Positions 17,457 through 26,274 of a DNA stretch of 64,000 bases are shown in pieces. The stretch covers positions 112,168 to 176,167 of the forward strand of contig NZ_SPQP01000002.1 in the NCBI RefSeq assembly GCF_004571075.1, written 5' to 3'. The translations under genes were made by a program, and so were the position numbers. The notes beneath the pieces were generated by a model. That model searched no databases and was not told where the DNA came from. It saw only the letters and a program-made list of their open reading frames with translations. Source of the DNA: Blastococcus sp. TF02A-35 (GTDB lineage Bacteria > Actinomycetota > Actinomycetes > Mycobacteriales > Geodermatophilaceae). Position 1 is the first letter of the stretch. Each line of letters starts with the position of its first letter.

Positions 17457-17506
17457 CCGGTGCCCGGCGAGGCCGCCGGAGAGGCGGGTGTGCCGGGTGT
17501 GACGCC

Positions 17507-17523
17507 CGGGCCGGTGCGGCCCG
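17507..17523 (+). terminator. Short GC hairpin
   Basis: CGGGCCG-GTG-CGGCCCG, 50 bases after the coiled-coil gene stop. A weak terminator candidate with no U-tract. Confidence 0.35.
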
Positions 17524-17553
17524 CGGGACCGCGGTCGGAGGCGGCGGCTCGAC

Positions 17554-17559
17554 TATCCT
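17554..17559 (+). promoter_or_regulatory. Candidate -10 box (TATCCT) for the DUF6541-like gene
   Basis: Good TATCCT hexamer about 140 bases before the GTG at 17698, which would give a leader of around 130 bases. No clear -35. Confidence 0.4.
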
Positions 17560-17697
17560 CCGAGACGTCCCCGCGCCGACGGGCTGCGCCGACGGGCCGT
17601 GTCCACGTCGTTGTCCGGCTCAGCGAACCCTCGACTCGAGCGTGGCCCGGAGCAGCGGGCCGGGAGCCCGGCGGGGCCATCAGCTTGGAGGTCTTCT

Positions 17698-19743
17698 GTG
17701 TCCAGCACGAGCGTGGCGGCGATCGCCCTCACCGCCGCATTCCTGATCCTCCCGGGTCTGGTGGTCAGCCTCTCGGCGGGGGCACGGCTCGTCATCGCGG
17801 TCGCGACGGCCCCCGTCGTCTCCTTCGGGCTGGTCACGGCGATCAGCCGGGTCGCGACCGGCACCGGGCTGCCCTGGCGCCCGGTGACCTTCGTGGTCGC
17901 AGTGCTCGTGGTGGCGCTCGCGGTCGCGCTGCTGCGGCTCGTGCTGCGCCGGACCGGCTTCGACACGCGCCTGCCGTGGCGCGCCGCGGACCGCGCCCCG
18001 GCCCCTCCCGTACGCACGCAGCTCCTCGCGGTGGCGGCGGGCGTCCTGGCGGCCGCGCTCGGTACCGGCACGGCCGTGTGGGGGATGGGCGGGCTGACCG
18101 CCATCAACCAGGGGTTCGACGCGCTGTTCCACGTCAACGCGGTCACGCTGATCAGCGAGACGCGGAACGCCGACCCCTCGGCCGTCGTCGCCGTCAACCA
18201 CTTCACCCCGGGGTCCAACTACTACCCCGACGCCTTCCACGCCCTCGCCGCGCTGGTCGTGGACTTCGGCATCAACCCGGTCGTCGCCACCAACGCCCTG
18301 GTCGCCTCCGTCCCGGCCGTGCTGGCCCTGGGCCTGGTCGGCGTCGTGTGGCAGCTGGACATGCTCCGCCACGCGCTCGTGGCCCCCTTCATCGGCGTGA
18401 GCATCGCCGCCTTCCCGACCGACATCATGTGGCGCGGCCCGATCTGGCCGTTCGCGCTCGGCCTGGCGCTGGTCCCGGCGATGCTCGCCCTGCTCGTCGG
18501 GTCGCTGCGGCAGCGCTCCATGGGCCTGGCCGGCCTGTCGGTCCTCGGCGCCGCCGGTGTGCTGCTGGTGCACCCGAGCGCGGCGCTGGCCGCCGGCATC
18601 TTCGCCGCCGCCTTCCTCCTCCAGCGCTGGGGCACCCGTGAGGGCCGGCTGAGCACCGACCTCGTGCCGCTCGCGGTGATCAGCCTGCTCACCGTGGTGG
18701 TGGCCTTCCCCGCGGTCGTCACCGCGGTCTCCAACAGCGACAACGGCGCGGAGTACGACTGGCCCGCGGTGCAGAACGCCGGTGAGGCGGTCGGTGAGCT
18801 GCTGCTGTTCAACTACGACGCGCCTTTGCCGCAGATCTGGCTGTTCGTGCTGCTCGTGATCGGGCTCGCGGGCATCCGCCGCCTCGGCCGGCTGGCCTGG
18901 TGGCCGGCCACCGGCGCGTTCTTCGCCGTCCTCCTGGTGATGGCCGCGGCGTACGACGGCCGCCTGGTGGCCCTCATGACCGGGCCGTGGTGGAACGACC
19001 GGTTCCGCTTCGCGGCGATGGCGACCCTGGGCCTGGGCATGCTGGCCACCCACGGTGTCATCGTCGCGGCCGACTTCCTGGCCGCGCTCGCCGGGCGGGT
19101 GGTGGCACGCCGCCGTGCCGCGACGACCTCCGCGGACGGGCCCGCCGCCGCCGGGGGACGCACAGCCGTCGTCCGGTGGGTGGCGCTGGCCGCCGTCCTG
19201 GGCGTCTTCGGATTCCTCAGCAACGGCTTCTACAGCGACTACAACCGCTCCCGCATGCAGCTCCAGTTCGGGCCGGGCACGGGCGGGTCGGTGACCGCTC
19301 CGGAGTACGAGGCGATGGAGGAGATCGCCCGCCTGGTGCCCGACGACCAGGTGGTGATGAACGACCCCAGCGACGGCTCGGCCTGGATGTGGGCACGCCA
19401 CGGGGTCCGGCCGATGTTCGGCCAGGCGGTGCTCACGCCGATCCGGCCGGCGCTCGAGCCGGACCAGGAGGCGGTCCGCACGCGGTTCAACTGCCTGGAC
19501 TCCAGCGAGGAGATCCGGCAGATCGTCGACGAGTACAACATCGAGTACGTGTACGTCGCCGAGGGCGTCATCATCCCGTCGATGAAGCGGGCCCCCGGGC
19601 TGAACGGCCTGGCCGACGTCGAGTCGCTGCAGCTGGTGTTCGACAACGGCGGCGCGCAGATCTACCGGATCGTCGAGCAGCCGCTGATCGACGAGCGCGA
19701 CGACGACGCGTGCGAGCAGTCCGCCGACACCGCGGGGAACTGA
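17698..19743 (+). CDS. Large polytopic membrane protein (DUF6541-like, GT-C-like architecture)
   Basis: 681-residue integral membrane protein. Roughly 11-13 hydrophobic segments occupy residues 1-520, followed by a soluble C-terminal domain of about 150 residues (EEIARLVPDDQVVMNDPSDG onward) that is probably extracytoplasmic. The N-terminus AAIALTAAFLILPGLVVSLSAG resembles actinobacterial DUF6541 proteins. Size and layout resemble GT-C glycosyltransferases that use polyprenyl-phosphate sugars, so an arabinofuranosyl- or mannosyltransferase role is possible but unproven. The GTG at 17698 was chosen for GGAGG eight bases upstream; an earlier in-frame GTG at 17599 would add 33 mostly polar residues. 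It lies just downstream of the LicD-like fusion and coiled-coil genes. Confidence 0.75.
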   Translation: MSSTSVAAIALTAAFLILPGLVVSLSAGARLVIAVATAPVVSFGLVTAISRVATGTGLPWRPVTFVVAVLVVALAVALLRLVLRRTGFDTRLPWRAADRAPAPPVRTQLLAVAAGVLAAALGTGTAVWGMGGLTAINQGFDALFHVNAVTLISETRNADPSAVVAVNHFTPGSNYYPDAFHALAALVVDFGINPVVATNALVASVPAVLALGLVGVVWQLDMLRHALVAPFIGVSIAAFPTDIMWRGPIWPFALGLALVPAMLALLVGSLRQRSMGLAGLSVLGAAGVLLVHPSAALAAGIFAAAFLLQRWGTREGRLSTDLVPLAVISLLTVVVAFPAVVTAVSNSDNGAEYDWPAVQNAGEAVGELLLFNYDAPLPQIWLFVLLVIGLAGIRRLGRLAWWPATGAFFAVLLVMAAAYDGRLVALMTGPWWNDRFRFAAMATLGLGMLATHGVIVAADFLAALAGRVVARRRAATTSADGPAAAGGRTAVVRWVALAAVLGVFGFLSNGFYSDYNRSRMQLQFGPGTGGSVTAPEYEAMEEIARLVPDDQVVMNDPSDGSAWMWARHGVRPMFGQAVLTPIRPALEPDQEAVRTRFNCLDSSEEIRQIVDEYNIEYVYVAEGVIIPSMKRAPGLNGLADVESLQLVFDNGGAQIYRIVEQPLIDERDDDACEQSADTAGN

Positions 19744-19756
19744 CGGTCGCCGGGGG

Positions 19757-20578
19757 TCAGCCCAGCAGGCGCGAGACGGCCGACAGGCGGGCGTCCCCGG
19801 CCATGGCGCCCAGCCAGCCCGACCACCCCGGCCGGCTGCGCATGGCCTCCAGGGCCAGCCGGGCGCCCTCGCGGTCGCCGCGCCGGGAGGCGGCCAGGGC
19901 GGCGTAGAGCTCGCGGGCGCCCTCGGGCGCGAACAGCGCCAGGTACTCGTAGTCGCGGTCCTCGTAGGCCCGCTGGAGGTTGTGCAGCATCCGCAGCTGC
20001 GCCACCGGGTCGCCGGAGTCGTCCACCCGCAGGTCCACCCGGACCCCGTCGTCGTCCTCGTCGGCGGGGCTGCCGCTGACCACGAGGACCGCCGCGGACT
20101 GCCGGCCGCGCAGGTCGCCGCCGGCGTCCTGGCCCGCTGCCAGGGCGGCCAGCAGCCGGTCGGGCAGCCGCCCGCTGGTGGTGGTGAACGCCCGCGCCAT
20201 GGCCGGGAGGACCTCGTCGGAGGCCAGCAGGTTGCCCTGCACGCTGAAGCCGTCGCCGAGGACGTGGCCGCTCACCGGCAGCGAGCCCCGGCCGGTGTCG
20301 GCGGCGACCCGGCCGCCGGCGTCCAGCACGGCGATCTGGCGGTCGGCGTCCTCGGCGGAGTGGGCGGCGCGGCGGACGAGCGCCTCGGGGGTGCCGCCGG
20401 CGGCCAGCCCCTCCAGCAGCGTCGCGCCCAGCCCGCGCCGGCTGCGCGCCTGGACGGCGACCACGCCGACCCCCGGCCGCGCACCGGGTACGGCCCGGCC
20501 GACGGCGAGGATGCAGGAGGCGACGGCGACGCCCAGGTCCCCGGTCACCGGGTCCCGGGCCACGATCGAGAAGGTCAC
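19757..20578 (-). CDS. DUF1028 family protein
   Basis: Ntn-hydrolase-like DUF1028 protein. The family start is evident in TFSIVARDPVTGDLGVAVAS, with later VVAVQARSRRGLGATLLEGL and GHVLGDGFSVQGNLLAS. The C-terminal part after about residue 215 adds a helical region (AYEDRDYEYLALFAPEGARE) found in longer members. The GTG at 20578 places the family motif at the N-terminus and leaves a 19-base gap after the TIGR03089 gene. An earlier GTG at 20626 would add 16 residues and overlap that gene. Function is not established. It is the last gene of the LCP-TIGR03089-DUF1028 run and faces the DUF6541-like gene tail to tail. Confidence 0.82.
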   Translation of the reverse strand: MTFSIVARDPVTGDLGVAVASCILAVGRAVPGARPGVGVVAVQARSRRGLGATLLEGLAAGGTPEALVRRAAHSAEDADRQIAVLDAGGRVAADTGRGSLPVSGHVLGDGFSVQGNLLASDEVLPAMARAFTTTSGRLPDRLLAALAAGQDAGGDLRGRQSAAVLVVSGSPADEDDDGVRVDLRVDDSGDPVAQLRMLHNLQRAYEDRDYEYLALFAPEGARELYAALAASRRGDREGARLALEAMRSRPGWSGWLGAMAGDARLSAVSRLLG

Positions 20579-20597
20579 CGCGTCACCGCCACGCGGG

Positions 20598-21398
20598 TCA
20601 GGCGCTGCGCCCGAGCTCCCGGACACCCTCGACCCGGAAACCGAGGGTAGCCGTCACGCGCTCGGAGGCCGCCCGACGCGCCATCCCGTCGGGGTCCCCG
20701 GCGCTGACCAGGACGACGGAGGCGCCGGCCGACAGCGGCGCGAGCAGCCAGGCGGCGGGACCGGCCTCGGCGGCCACCCGGGTGTCGACCAGCACGCGGT
20801 CGCCCTCGACGAGACCCAGGCGGGTGGCCAGCTCGGCGGCGGTCGACACCAGGCCGCCCAGCGGGATCTCCAGCCCGCCCAGGACCAGGCCGGGGTCCTC
20901 CGGCCGCGGCGGGGACCACGGGACGAAGACGTCGCCATGCGCCCGCACCTCGAGGGCGAAGTCGCGGGCAGGGCCGGAGTAGCCGGTCATGCCCATGCCG
21001 AGCGGGTGCAGCGACAGGCCGAGGAGCTCGTCGACGCCGACCTCCTCCAGGGCGGCCAGGCGGTCGCGCGAGGCGAGGACCACGTCGACGCCGTCCAGGC
21101 GGCCGTCGTCCTCCGCGGCGGTGTCGAGCACCGTCGCGCCGCAGCTCCAGACCCCCAGCAGCACCGCGGCGGTCTGCCAGTGCACCGGGAGGGCCACCGC
21201 GACGGTGCTGCCGGGAGCGACGTCGAACTCCTCCTGGAGCAGGTTCGCCGTCTTGGCCACCCAGTTCGCCAGGGTCGTCGCCGACAGCTCCACCCGCTCG
21301 CCGCTGCCGTCGTCGTAGTAGGTGACCAGCGGCGTGGCGGGGGATCGGCGCAGGGCCTGCGCGAGCAGGTCGGCCGGGGTCGCGGGAGCTGCGGGCAT
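20598..21398 (-). CDS. TIGR03089 family protein (truncated AMP-binding-like)
   Basis: 266-residue protein of the actinobacterial TIGR03089 family, related to the N-terminal part of AMP-dependent synthetases but without a full adenylation domain. It shows the acyl-synthetase-like stretch TTLANWVAKTANLLQEEF and PVHWQTAAVLLGVWSCGATV. The usual P-loop and the C-terminal lysine domain are absent, so catalysis is doubtful. The ATG overlaps the LCP stop by one base (TGATG). The LCP-TIGR03089 pair matches Rv3267-Rv3268. Function unknown. Confidence 0.85.
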   Translation of the reverse strand: MPAAPATPADLLAQALRRSPATPLVTYYDDGSGERVELSATTLANWVAKTANLLQEEFDVAPGSTVAVALPVHWQTAAVLLGVWSCGATVLDTAAEDDGRLDGVDVVLASRDRLAALEEVGVDELLGLSLHPLGMGMTGYSGPARDFALEVRAHGDVFVPWSPPRPEDPGLVLGGLEIPLGGLVSTAAELATRLGLVEGDRVLVDTRVAAEAGPAAWLLAPLSAGASVVLVSAGDPDGMARRAASERVTATLGFRVEGVRELGRSA

Positions 21399-22954
21399 CA
21401 GTTGATGCAGGTGGTGTCGGCCGCGGTGCGGGCGTCCTCGGCCTCCGGCGCCGCGGCGGGAGCCGGCGGGGTGACCGCCTGGCCGACGCCGTTGAAGTCG
21501 CTGCCCAGGACCAGCTGCACGGTGCCGCTGGAGGCGTCGGTGCTCTCCTTGAGCACCGCGCCGGGGATGGCCGCGGCCACGGTGTTGGCCAGGGCCTCGT
21601 CGCCGGCCGCGTAGCGGATCTCGGTCCGCGTGAAGTCCATGGAGGAGGCGTTCCCGGTCGAGCCGACCTGGAAGCCGGCACCGGCGAGGGCGGAGGACGC
21701 CTTGGCCGCCAGGCCCGAGGTGCCGGAGCCGTTGAAGATGTCGACCGGCACGGTCGACGGGTCGACGGTGGCGGGGGGCTCGGCGGTCGCCGGGGCGGCG
21801 GGCTCGGGCTCGGCCGAGAGGTCGGCGAAGAACGCGTGCAGCGTCTCGCGGTCCTCGAGCTTGACGATCGACTTGCCGTCCTCCTCGCCGGTCCCGACGT
21901 TCGGGACGGTCTGGAACTCGATGCTGCCGGCGGTCACCGACTGCATCTGCTCGGCCAGCTGGAGCAGGTTGAGGTTCTGGTCGACGGTCAGCGCCTTGGA
22001 GGCCGCCCGCACGAGCTCGTGCTGCTTGCCCAGGTTGAGCAGCACCTCGTCGGAGAGCATCTTGCGCAGCACGCCGGCGATGAACACCTGCTGGCGGACG
22101 ATCCGGTCGAAGTCACCGCGGCCCTGGGGGCCGAAGCCGTGCCGCTGGCGCACGAACTTCAGCGCGTCGGCGCCGCTGATCGTCTGCACCCCGGCGGGGA
22201 AGTAGGCGCCGGACCACTTGCGGTCGTCGACGGCCTTGCACAGGTTGACCTCGACACCGCCGACGACGCTGGACAGCTCGAAGAAGCCGAGCAGGTCCAC
22301 CTCGGCGTAGTGGTCGATCTTCAGGCCGCTGAGCTGGCTGATGGTGCGCACCAGGAGCTGGGCGCCGGCGGCCTGCTTGGCCTTGTCCGAGGCGTTGGCG
22401 CCGGCGTTGGTGTAGCCGTAGGCGTAGGCGGCGTTGAGCCGGTCCTTGCCGTAGCCCGGGATGTCGACGTAGGAGTCGCGCGGGAAGGAGACGAACGACG
22501 CCCGGGAGCCGTCGGCGGGCACGTGGACGAGGATCATCGTGTCGGTGTTGACGCCGGAGTCGGTGCCCGCGTTGAGCTGGGCCAGCTGCTCCTCGGTCAG
22601 CTCGCTGCGGCTGTCGTTGCCGACCAGCAGGAGGTTCATCGCCTCGCCGGCGTTCGAGGTGTCCTCGTTGCCGTCGGTGGGGATGGCGTCGGTGCGGTTG
22701 ACCGCTGCCTCGGCCACCTGACCGAGGTACCAGCCCCAGCCGGAGCCGGCCAGCAGGGCGACCGAGAGGATGCCGGCGGTGATCCGGCCCGCCAGGGCGA
22801 AGCGCCCGCGGCGGCGCGGCGCGGCCTCGTCGGACGGGGAGCCCTGCGAGGGGCCACCGGTGCGAGGGCGCGACGGCCGTCCGGCCCGGGGGTCCAGGCG
22901 CGGGGGGAGGGCCCGCCCACCCGGGCGGCCGTGCTCGTTGCTGTCTCGGCTCAC
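21398..22954 (-). CDS. LytR-CpsA-Psr (LCP) family glycopolymer ligase
   Basis: 518-residue membrane-anchored LCP protein. An Arg/Pro-rich cytosolic N-terminus of about 65 residues is followed by one transmembrane helix (ITAGILSVALLAGSGWGWYL). The LCP catalytic domain comes next (MNLLLVGNDSRSE, NTDTMILVHVPADG, SFPRDSYVDIPGYGKDRLNA, KFVRQRHGFGPQGRGDFDRI), with Arg and Asp residues typical of pyrophosphate binding. A LytR_C domain lies near the end (VPVDIFNGSGTSGLAAKAS). Known LCP enzymes transfer lipid-linked wall polymers (arabinogalactan, teichoic acid) to peptidoglycan; galactan-linked polymer is the likely substrate here. The GTG at 22954 was chosen because GAGGA lies five bases upstream. 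Confidence 0.92.
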   Translation of the reverse strand: MSRDSNEHGRPGGRALPPRLDPRAGRPSRPRTGGPSQGSPSDEAAPRRRGRFALAGRITAGILSVALLAGSGWGWYLGQVAEAAVNRTDAIPTDGNEDTSNAGEAMNLLLVGNDSRSELTEEQLAQLNAGTDSGVNTDTMILVHVPADGSRASFVSFPRDSYVDIPGYGKDRLNAAYAYGYTNAGANASDKAKQAAGAQLLVRTISQLSGLKIDHYAEVDLLGFFELSSVVGGVEVNLCKAVDDRKWSGAYFPAGVQTISGADALKFVRQRHGFGPQGRGDFDRIVRQQVFIAGVLRKMLSDEVLLNLGKQHELVRAASKALTVDQNLNLLQLAEQMQSVTAGSIEFQTVPNVGTGEEDGKSIVKLEDRETLHAFFADLSAEPEPAAPATAEPPATVDPSTVPVDIFNGSGTSGLAAKASSALAGAGFQVGSTGNASSMDFTRTEIRYAAGDEALANTVAAAIPGAVLKESTDASSGTVQLVLGSDFNGVGQAVTPPAPAAAPEAEDARTAADTTCIN

Positions 22955-23045
22955 GTTGTCCTCATATGCGGTGAATCGGCGCCGGTCGAGAGAGCTGCGG
23001 TGCTGGACCCGACGAGTCGTGACGCTCTGTGCATCGTCGAGGGCG

Positions 23046-23051
23046 AGGGTA
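23046..23051 (-). promoter_or_regulatory. Candidate -10 box (TACCCT) for the LCP operon
   Basis: On the minus strand this reads TACCCT, followed by a leader of about 85 bases before the GTG at 22954. No strong -35 is visible. Confidence 0.3.
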
Positions 23052-23140
23052 GTCACGCCGCCGCGGCCGGGGAGTGGTCCGACACGGAACCGTCCCCAAC
23101 CGCCGGTCGACGGGTGCCAGCCTGGCCCCGGCGGGTGTCT

Positions 23141-23158
23141 TGTGACGCACCCGTCACA
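23141..23158. promoter_or_regulatory. 18-bp dyad TGTGAC-N6-GTCACA in the LCP/LGFP divergent region
   Basis: TGTGACGCACCCGTCACA is a perfect six-base-arm inverted repeat placed where it could act on both divergent transcripts. It matches the dyads at 7326 and 40490 in arm sequence, spacing and a shared CC before the right arm. Confidence 0.55.
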
Positions 23159-23319
23159 CGCCTCACGGGGGTGCGTGTCGACCGGGAACAGGGCCTCCTG
23201 CCGTGCGATCGTCGATCACGACTCAACAGGTCGGCTCTCCTGACGAAACACGAAGGGAGATGCCGCGTCCTCCCGCTGCGGAGCGCGAGCAACGGCCGAC
23301 CGCGAAAGGACTTCTCGTC

Positions 23320-26274
23320 GTGCGCCGACTGCTCACAGGGCTCGCCGTCTTCCTCGTCCTGGCCGGGGTGATCCTGTTCCTCCCCGTCTTCGAGGCGCCG
23401 CGCCCGGCCCCGGTCCCGGTGCAGACCTCCGCGCAGCAGATCTCGATGGGCTCGGTCACCGCCCCCGCGCAGGACGCAGAGGTCCGCGACCTCGGCGAGG
23501 CCCCCGACCAGGCGGCGCCCACGAGCGCGCCGGCCCTGACCGTGACCCGCACCGACGCCGCCGGGTTCTCCCTGGTCGGCGTCACGTGGGCGCACGACCC
23601 CGCCATCACCGACACCGTCGTGCACGTCCGCGTGCAGAACGGGGACGGCGACTGGGGCGAGTGGACGACCATCGAAGGCGAGGGCCTCGAGCAGACCGGC
23701 CCCGGCCCTGCCGGCGAGGCCCGGGGCGGCACTGCCCCGCTCTGGACCGGACCGAGCACCGGCGTCCAGGCCGAGCTGGTGACCCGCTCCGGCGCCCGGC
23801 CCGAGGACGTGCGGCTGGACCTCATCGACCCCGGTACGAGCGCGGCCGACACGGCCCTGGGCGAGGCGGACATCCAGGAGACGGCGGACGCCGCGACGGA
23901 GATGCCGCCGGTGTACTCCCGCGCCCAGTGGGGCGCCGACCCGGCCCTGCGGAGCTGGGCGCCGGAGTACGCCCCCACGATCAAGGCGGCAACGCTGCAC
24001 CACACCGCCGACACGAACAACTACACCGCCGACCAGGTGCCGGCGATGATGCGCTCGATCTACCGCTACCACTCGGTGAGCCTGGGCTGGGGCGACATCG
24101 GCTACAACGTCATCGCCGACAAGTTCGGCCGGCTGTGGGAGGGCCGCGACGGCGGCCTCGCCGACACCCCGATCGGCGCGCACGCCGGCGGCTTCAACAC
24201 CGGCACCTTCGGTGTCTCGATGCTCGGCAACTACGACACCGTCAACACGACCCAGCCGATGGTCGACGCGGTCGCCGCGATCATCGGCTGGAAGTTCTCG
24301 CTCTACGGGGTGGACCCCTACGGCAGGACCACGCTCGTCTCCGGCGGTGGCGGCACCTCCCGCTACGCGAAGGGCGTCGCCGTGACCGTGCCGACGATCT
24401 TCGGCCACCGCGACGTCGGCAGCACCGCGTGCCCCGGCCAGTACGGCTACAGCCGTCTCGGCGAGATCCGGCAGAAGGCCGCGGCCCGCATCGCGAACGC
24501 GGTGACGCCGGAGATCGCGCAGCGGTACGCCTCCGACCCCGCGCTGCGGAAGGTCCTCGGCAACAAGACCGGCGCCGAGCGGTCCGCCGCGGGCGTCGTC
24601 TGGCAGGCCTACGAGGGCGGCTCCCTCTTCTTCACGCCGGCCACCGGCGTCAAGCTCGTCCGCGGTGGTGTCCTCGCCGGGTACATGCGGGCGGGCGGCC
24701 CGGCCTCGCTGGGGGCGCCGACCGTCGAGGAGAAGGCGCTGCCGGACGGCCGCGGGGTGCGCGCGGAGTTCCAGCGCGCCTTCATCTACTGGTCCGAGCC
24801 CACCGGGGCGCACGTCGTCCGCGGCGCCATCGCCGGGCACTGGTTCGCCCAGGGCGGCGAGAGCGGTTCGCTGGGCTACCCGGTGGCCGACGAGACGGCG
24901 GCGGGCACCGGCTCCGTGTCGCGCTTCGAGCGCGGCGCCATCTACTGGTCGGAGGCCACCGGGGCGCACGTCGTCCGGGGCGGGATGCTGGCCGCGTACG
25001 AGGCGACCGGCGCGGCCGCCGGGCCGCTGCTCTTCCCGACCGGGGAGGAGACCGACGCCCCGGGCGGGCGGGGCAGGATCCAGCAGTTCCAGAGCGGGAC
25101 CACCTACTGGTCGGAGACGACCGGCGGGCACGCCGTCCGTGGCGGCGTCGCCGGCGCCTGGGCTGCCCTCGGCGGCACCGAGGGGGTGCTCGGGTACCCC
25201 GTCTCGGGGGAGCAGAGCACCACCGGCGGTGGCGGCCGGGTCCAGCACTTCCAGGACGGCTCGGTCTACTGGTCCTCGGCAACCGGGGCGCACGCGGTCC
25301 GGGCAGGCGTCCTCGCCGCGTGGACCGCCGCGGGCGGCGCCACCGGCCCCGCCGGGTTCCCGACGTCGGGGGAGACCCCCGCCGAGCGCGGCGGCGTCGT
25401 GCAGAACTTCCAGAGCGGCTCGGTGTTCTGGTCCGCCGGGACCGGTGCGCACCTGGTCCGTGGCGGCATCGCCGGCACGTGGCGCGCGGCCGGTGGCGTG
25501 ACCGGAGCGCTGGGGTACCCGGCCGGCGGCGAGGAGGACACGCCGCGCTACGCGGGACGGGTCCAGCGCTTCGAGGGCGGCTCGGTCTACTGGGCGGACG
25601 GGCGGCCCTACGTGCTGCAGGGCGACATCGCCGGCGCCTACGCCGCCGCGGGCGGTCCCGGCGGGCTGCTGGGCCTGCCGACCGGTGACGCCGCCGCCAC
25701 CGGCCCCGGCGGCAACGGCCGGGTGCAGAACTTCCAGAACGGCTCGGTGCTCTGGTCCGCGGTCACCGGCGCCCACGTGGTCCGTGGCGGGATCGGTGGC
25801 GCCTGGGGCGCCGCCGGTGGCGTGACCGGCTCGCTCGGCTACCCGCTCGGGGGCGAGGAGGACACGCCGCGCTACGCGGGACGGGTCCAGCGCTTCCAAG
25901 GCGGCTCGGTCTACTGGCTGGACGCGCGGCCGTACGTGCTGCCGACCGACATCGCCGCCGCCTACGCGGCGGCCGGCGGTCCGGCCGGGGTGCTCGGCCT
26001 GCCGACGGGCCAGGTGGCCCCAGCCGGCCCCGGGGGGACCGGACGGGTGCAGAACTTCCAGAGCGGGTCGGTCTACTGGTCCGCGGCGTCCGGTGCGCAC
26101 GTCCTGCGCGGCGGGATCGCCGCCTCGTGGCGGGCCGCCGGCGGGCTCTCCGGCCCCCTGGGCTACCCGACCAGCGGCGAGACCGCCACGAACGGTGGCG
26201 CCCTCCAGCAGTTCCAGGGCGGCACGGTGACCTGGGGTGCGGCCACCGGGCAGACCACGGTGGCGTACCGGTGA
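23320..26274 (+). CDS. Secreted N-acetylmuramoyl-L-alanine amidase (PGRP-like) with LGFP repeats
   Basis: 984-residue exported protein. The N-terminus VRRLLTGLAVFLVLAGVILF is a signal peptide or anchor. Residues 40-185 are a linker/beta region. A PGRP/amidase_2 domain spans about residues 190-400: VYSRAQWGADPALRSW, the zinc-ligand region ATLHHTADTNNYTADQ, YNVIADKFGRLWEGRDGG, and IFGHRDVGSTACPGQYGY. It should cleave the amide between muramic acid and the stem peptide outside the cell. The remaining residues hold about ten LGFP repeats (pattern ...GxLGYPxxxE...FxxGxIYWS..TGAHxVRGxI). The GTG at 23320 follows AAAGGA; earlier in-frame ATG 23260 has poor spacing. Its stop overlaps the lipoprotein gene (GTGA). 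Confidence 0.9.
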   Translation: MRRLLTGLAVFLVLAGVILFLPVFEAPRPAPVPVQTSAQQISMGSVTAPAQDAEVRDLGEAPDQAAPTSAPALTVTRTDAAGFSLVGVTWAHDPAITDTVVHVRVQNGDGDWGEWTTIEGEGLEQTGPGPAGEARGGTAPLWTGPSTGVQAELVTRSGARPEDVRLDLIDPGTSAADTALGEADIQETADAATEMPPVYSRAQWGADPALRSWAPEYAPTIKAATLHHTADTNNYTADQVPAMMRSIYRYHSVSLGWGDIGYNVIADKFGRLWEGRDGGLADTPIGAHAGGFNTGTFGVSMLGNYDTVNTTQPMVDAVAAIIGWKFSLYGVDPYGRTTLVSGGGGTSRYAKGVAVTVPTIFGHRDVGSTACPGQYGYSRLGEIRQKAAARIANAVTPEIAQRYASDPALRKVLGNKTGAERSAAGVVWQAYEGGSLFFTPATGVKLVRGGVLAGYMRAGGPASLGAPTVEEKALPDGRGVRAEFQRAFIYWSEPTGAHVVRGAIAGHWFAQGGESGSLGYPVADETAAGTGSVSRFERGAIYWSEATGAHVVRGGMLAAYEATGAAAGPLLFPTGEETDAPGGRGRIQQFQSGTTYWSETTGGHAVRGGVAGAWAALGGTEGVLGYPVSGEQSTTGGGGRVQHFQDGSVYWSSATGAHAVRAGVLAAWTAAGGATGPAGFPTSGETPAERGGVVQNFQSGSVFWSAGTGAHLVRGGIAGTWRAAGGVTGALGYPAGGEEDTPRYAGRVQRFEGGSVYWADGRPYVLQGDIAGAYAAAGGPGGLLGLPTGDAAATGPGGNGRVQNFQNGSVLWSAVTGAHVVRGGIGGAWGAAGGVTGSLGYPLGGEEDTPRYAGRVQRFQGGSVYWLDARPYVLPTDIAAAYAAAGGPAGVLGLPTGQVAPAGPGGTGRVQNFQSGSVYWSAASGAHVLRGGIAASWRAAGGLSGPLGYPTSGETATNGGALQQFQGGTVTWGAATGQTTVAYR
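25531..26178 (+). repeat. 324-bp direct duplication within LGFP gene 1
   Basis: Two adjacent copies begin at 25531 and 25855 with an identical 42-base opening segment (starting GAGGAGGACACGCCG) and remain similar throughout. Each encodes 108 residues, equal to two LGFP units. It is an in-frame internal duplication. Confidence 0.7.

Larger units (their letters stand above)
22955..23319. other. Divergent intergenic region between LCP and LGFP genes
   Basis: 365 bases without a convincing gene, although open frames extend through it from both neighbours. It holds the LCP ribosome-binding site GAGGA, a minus-strand -10-like TACCCT (23046-23051) and the dyad at 23141-23158. It also has an AAAGGA ribosome-binding site about ten bases before the LGFP gene start at 23320. 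A plus-strand promoter is not obvious. Confidence 0.6.

Noticed and set aside
22955..23056. Upstream start of the LCP gene at 23056
   Set aside because: It overlaps the predicted -10 region; GTG 22954 has a well-placed GAGGA.
23203..23319. N-terminal extension of LGFP gene 1
   Set aside because: The extension lacks family features; the signal peptide starts immediately after GTG 23320, which has a ribosome-binding site.
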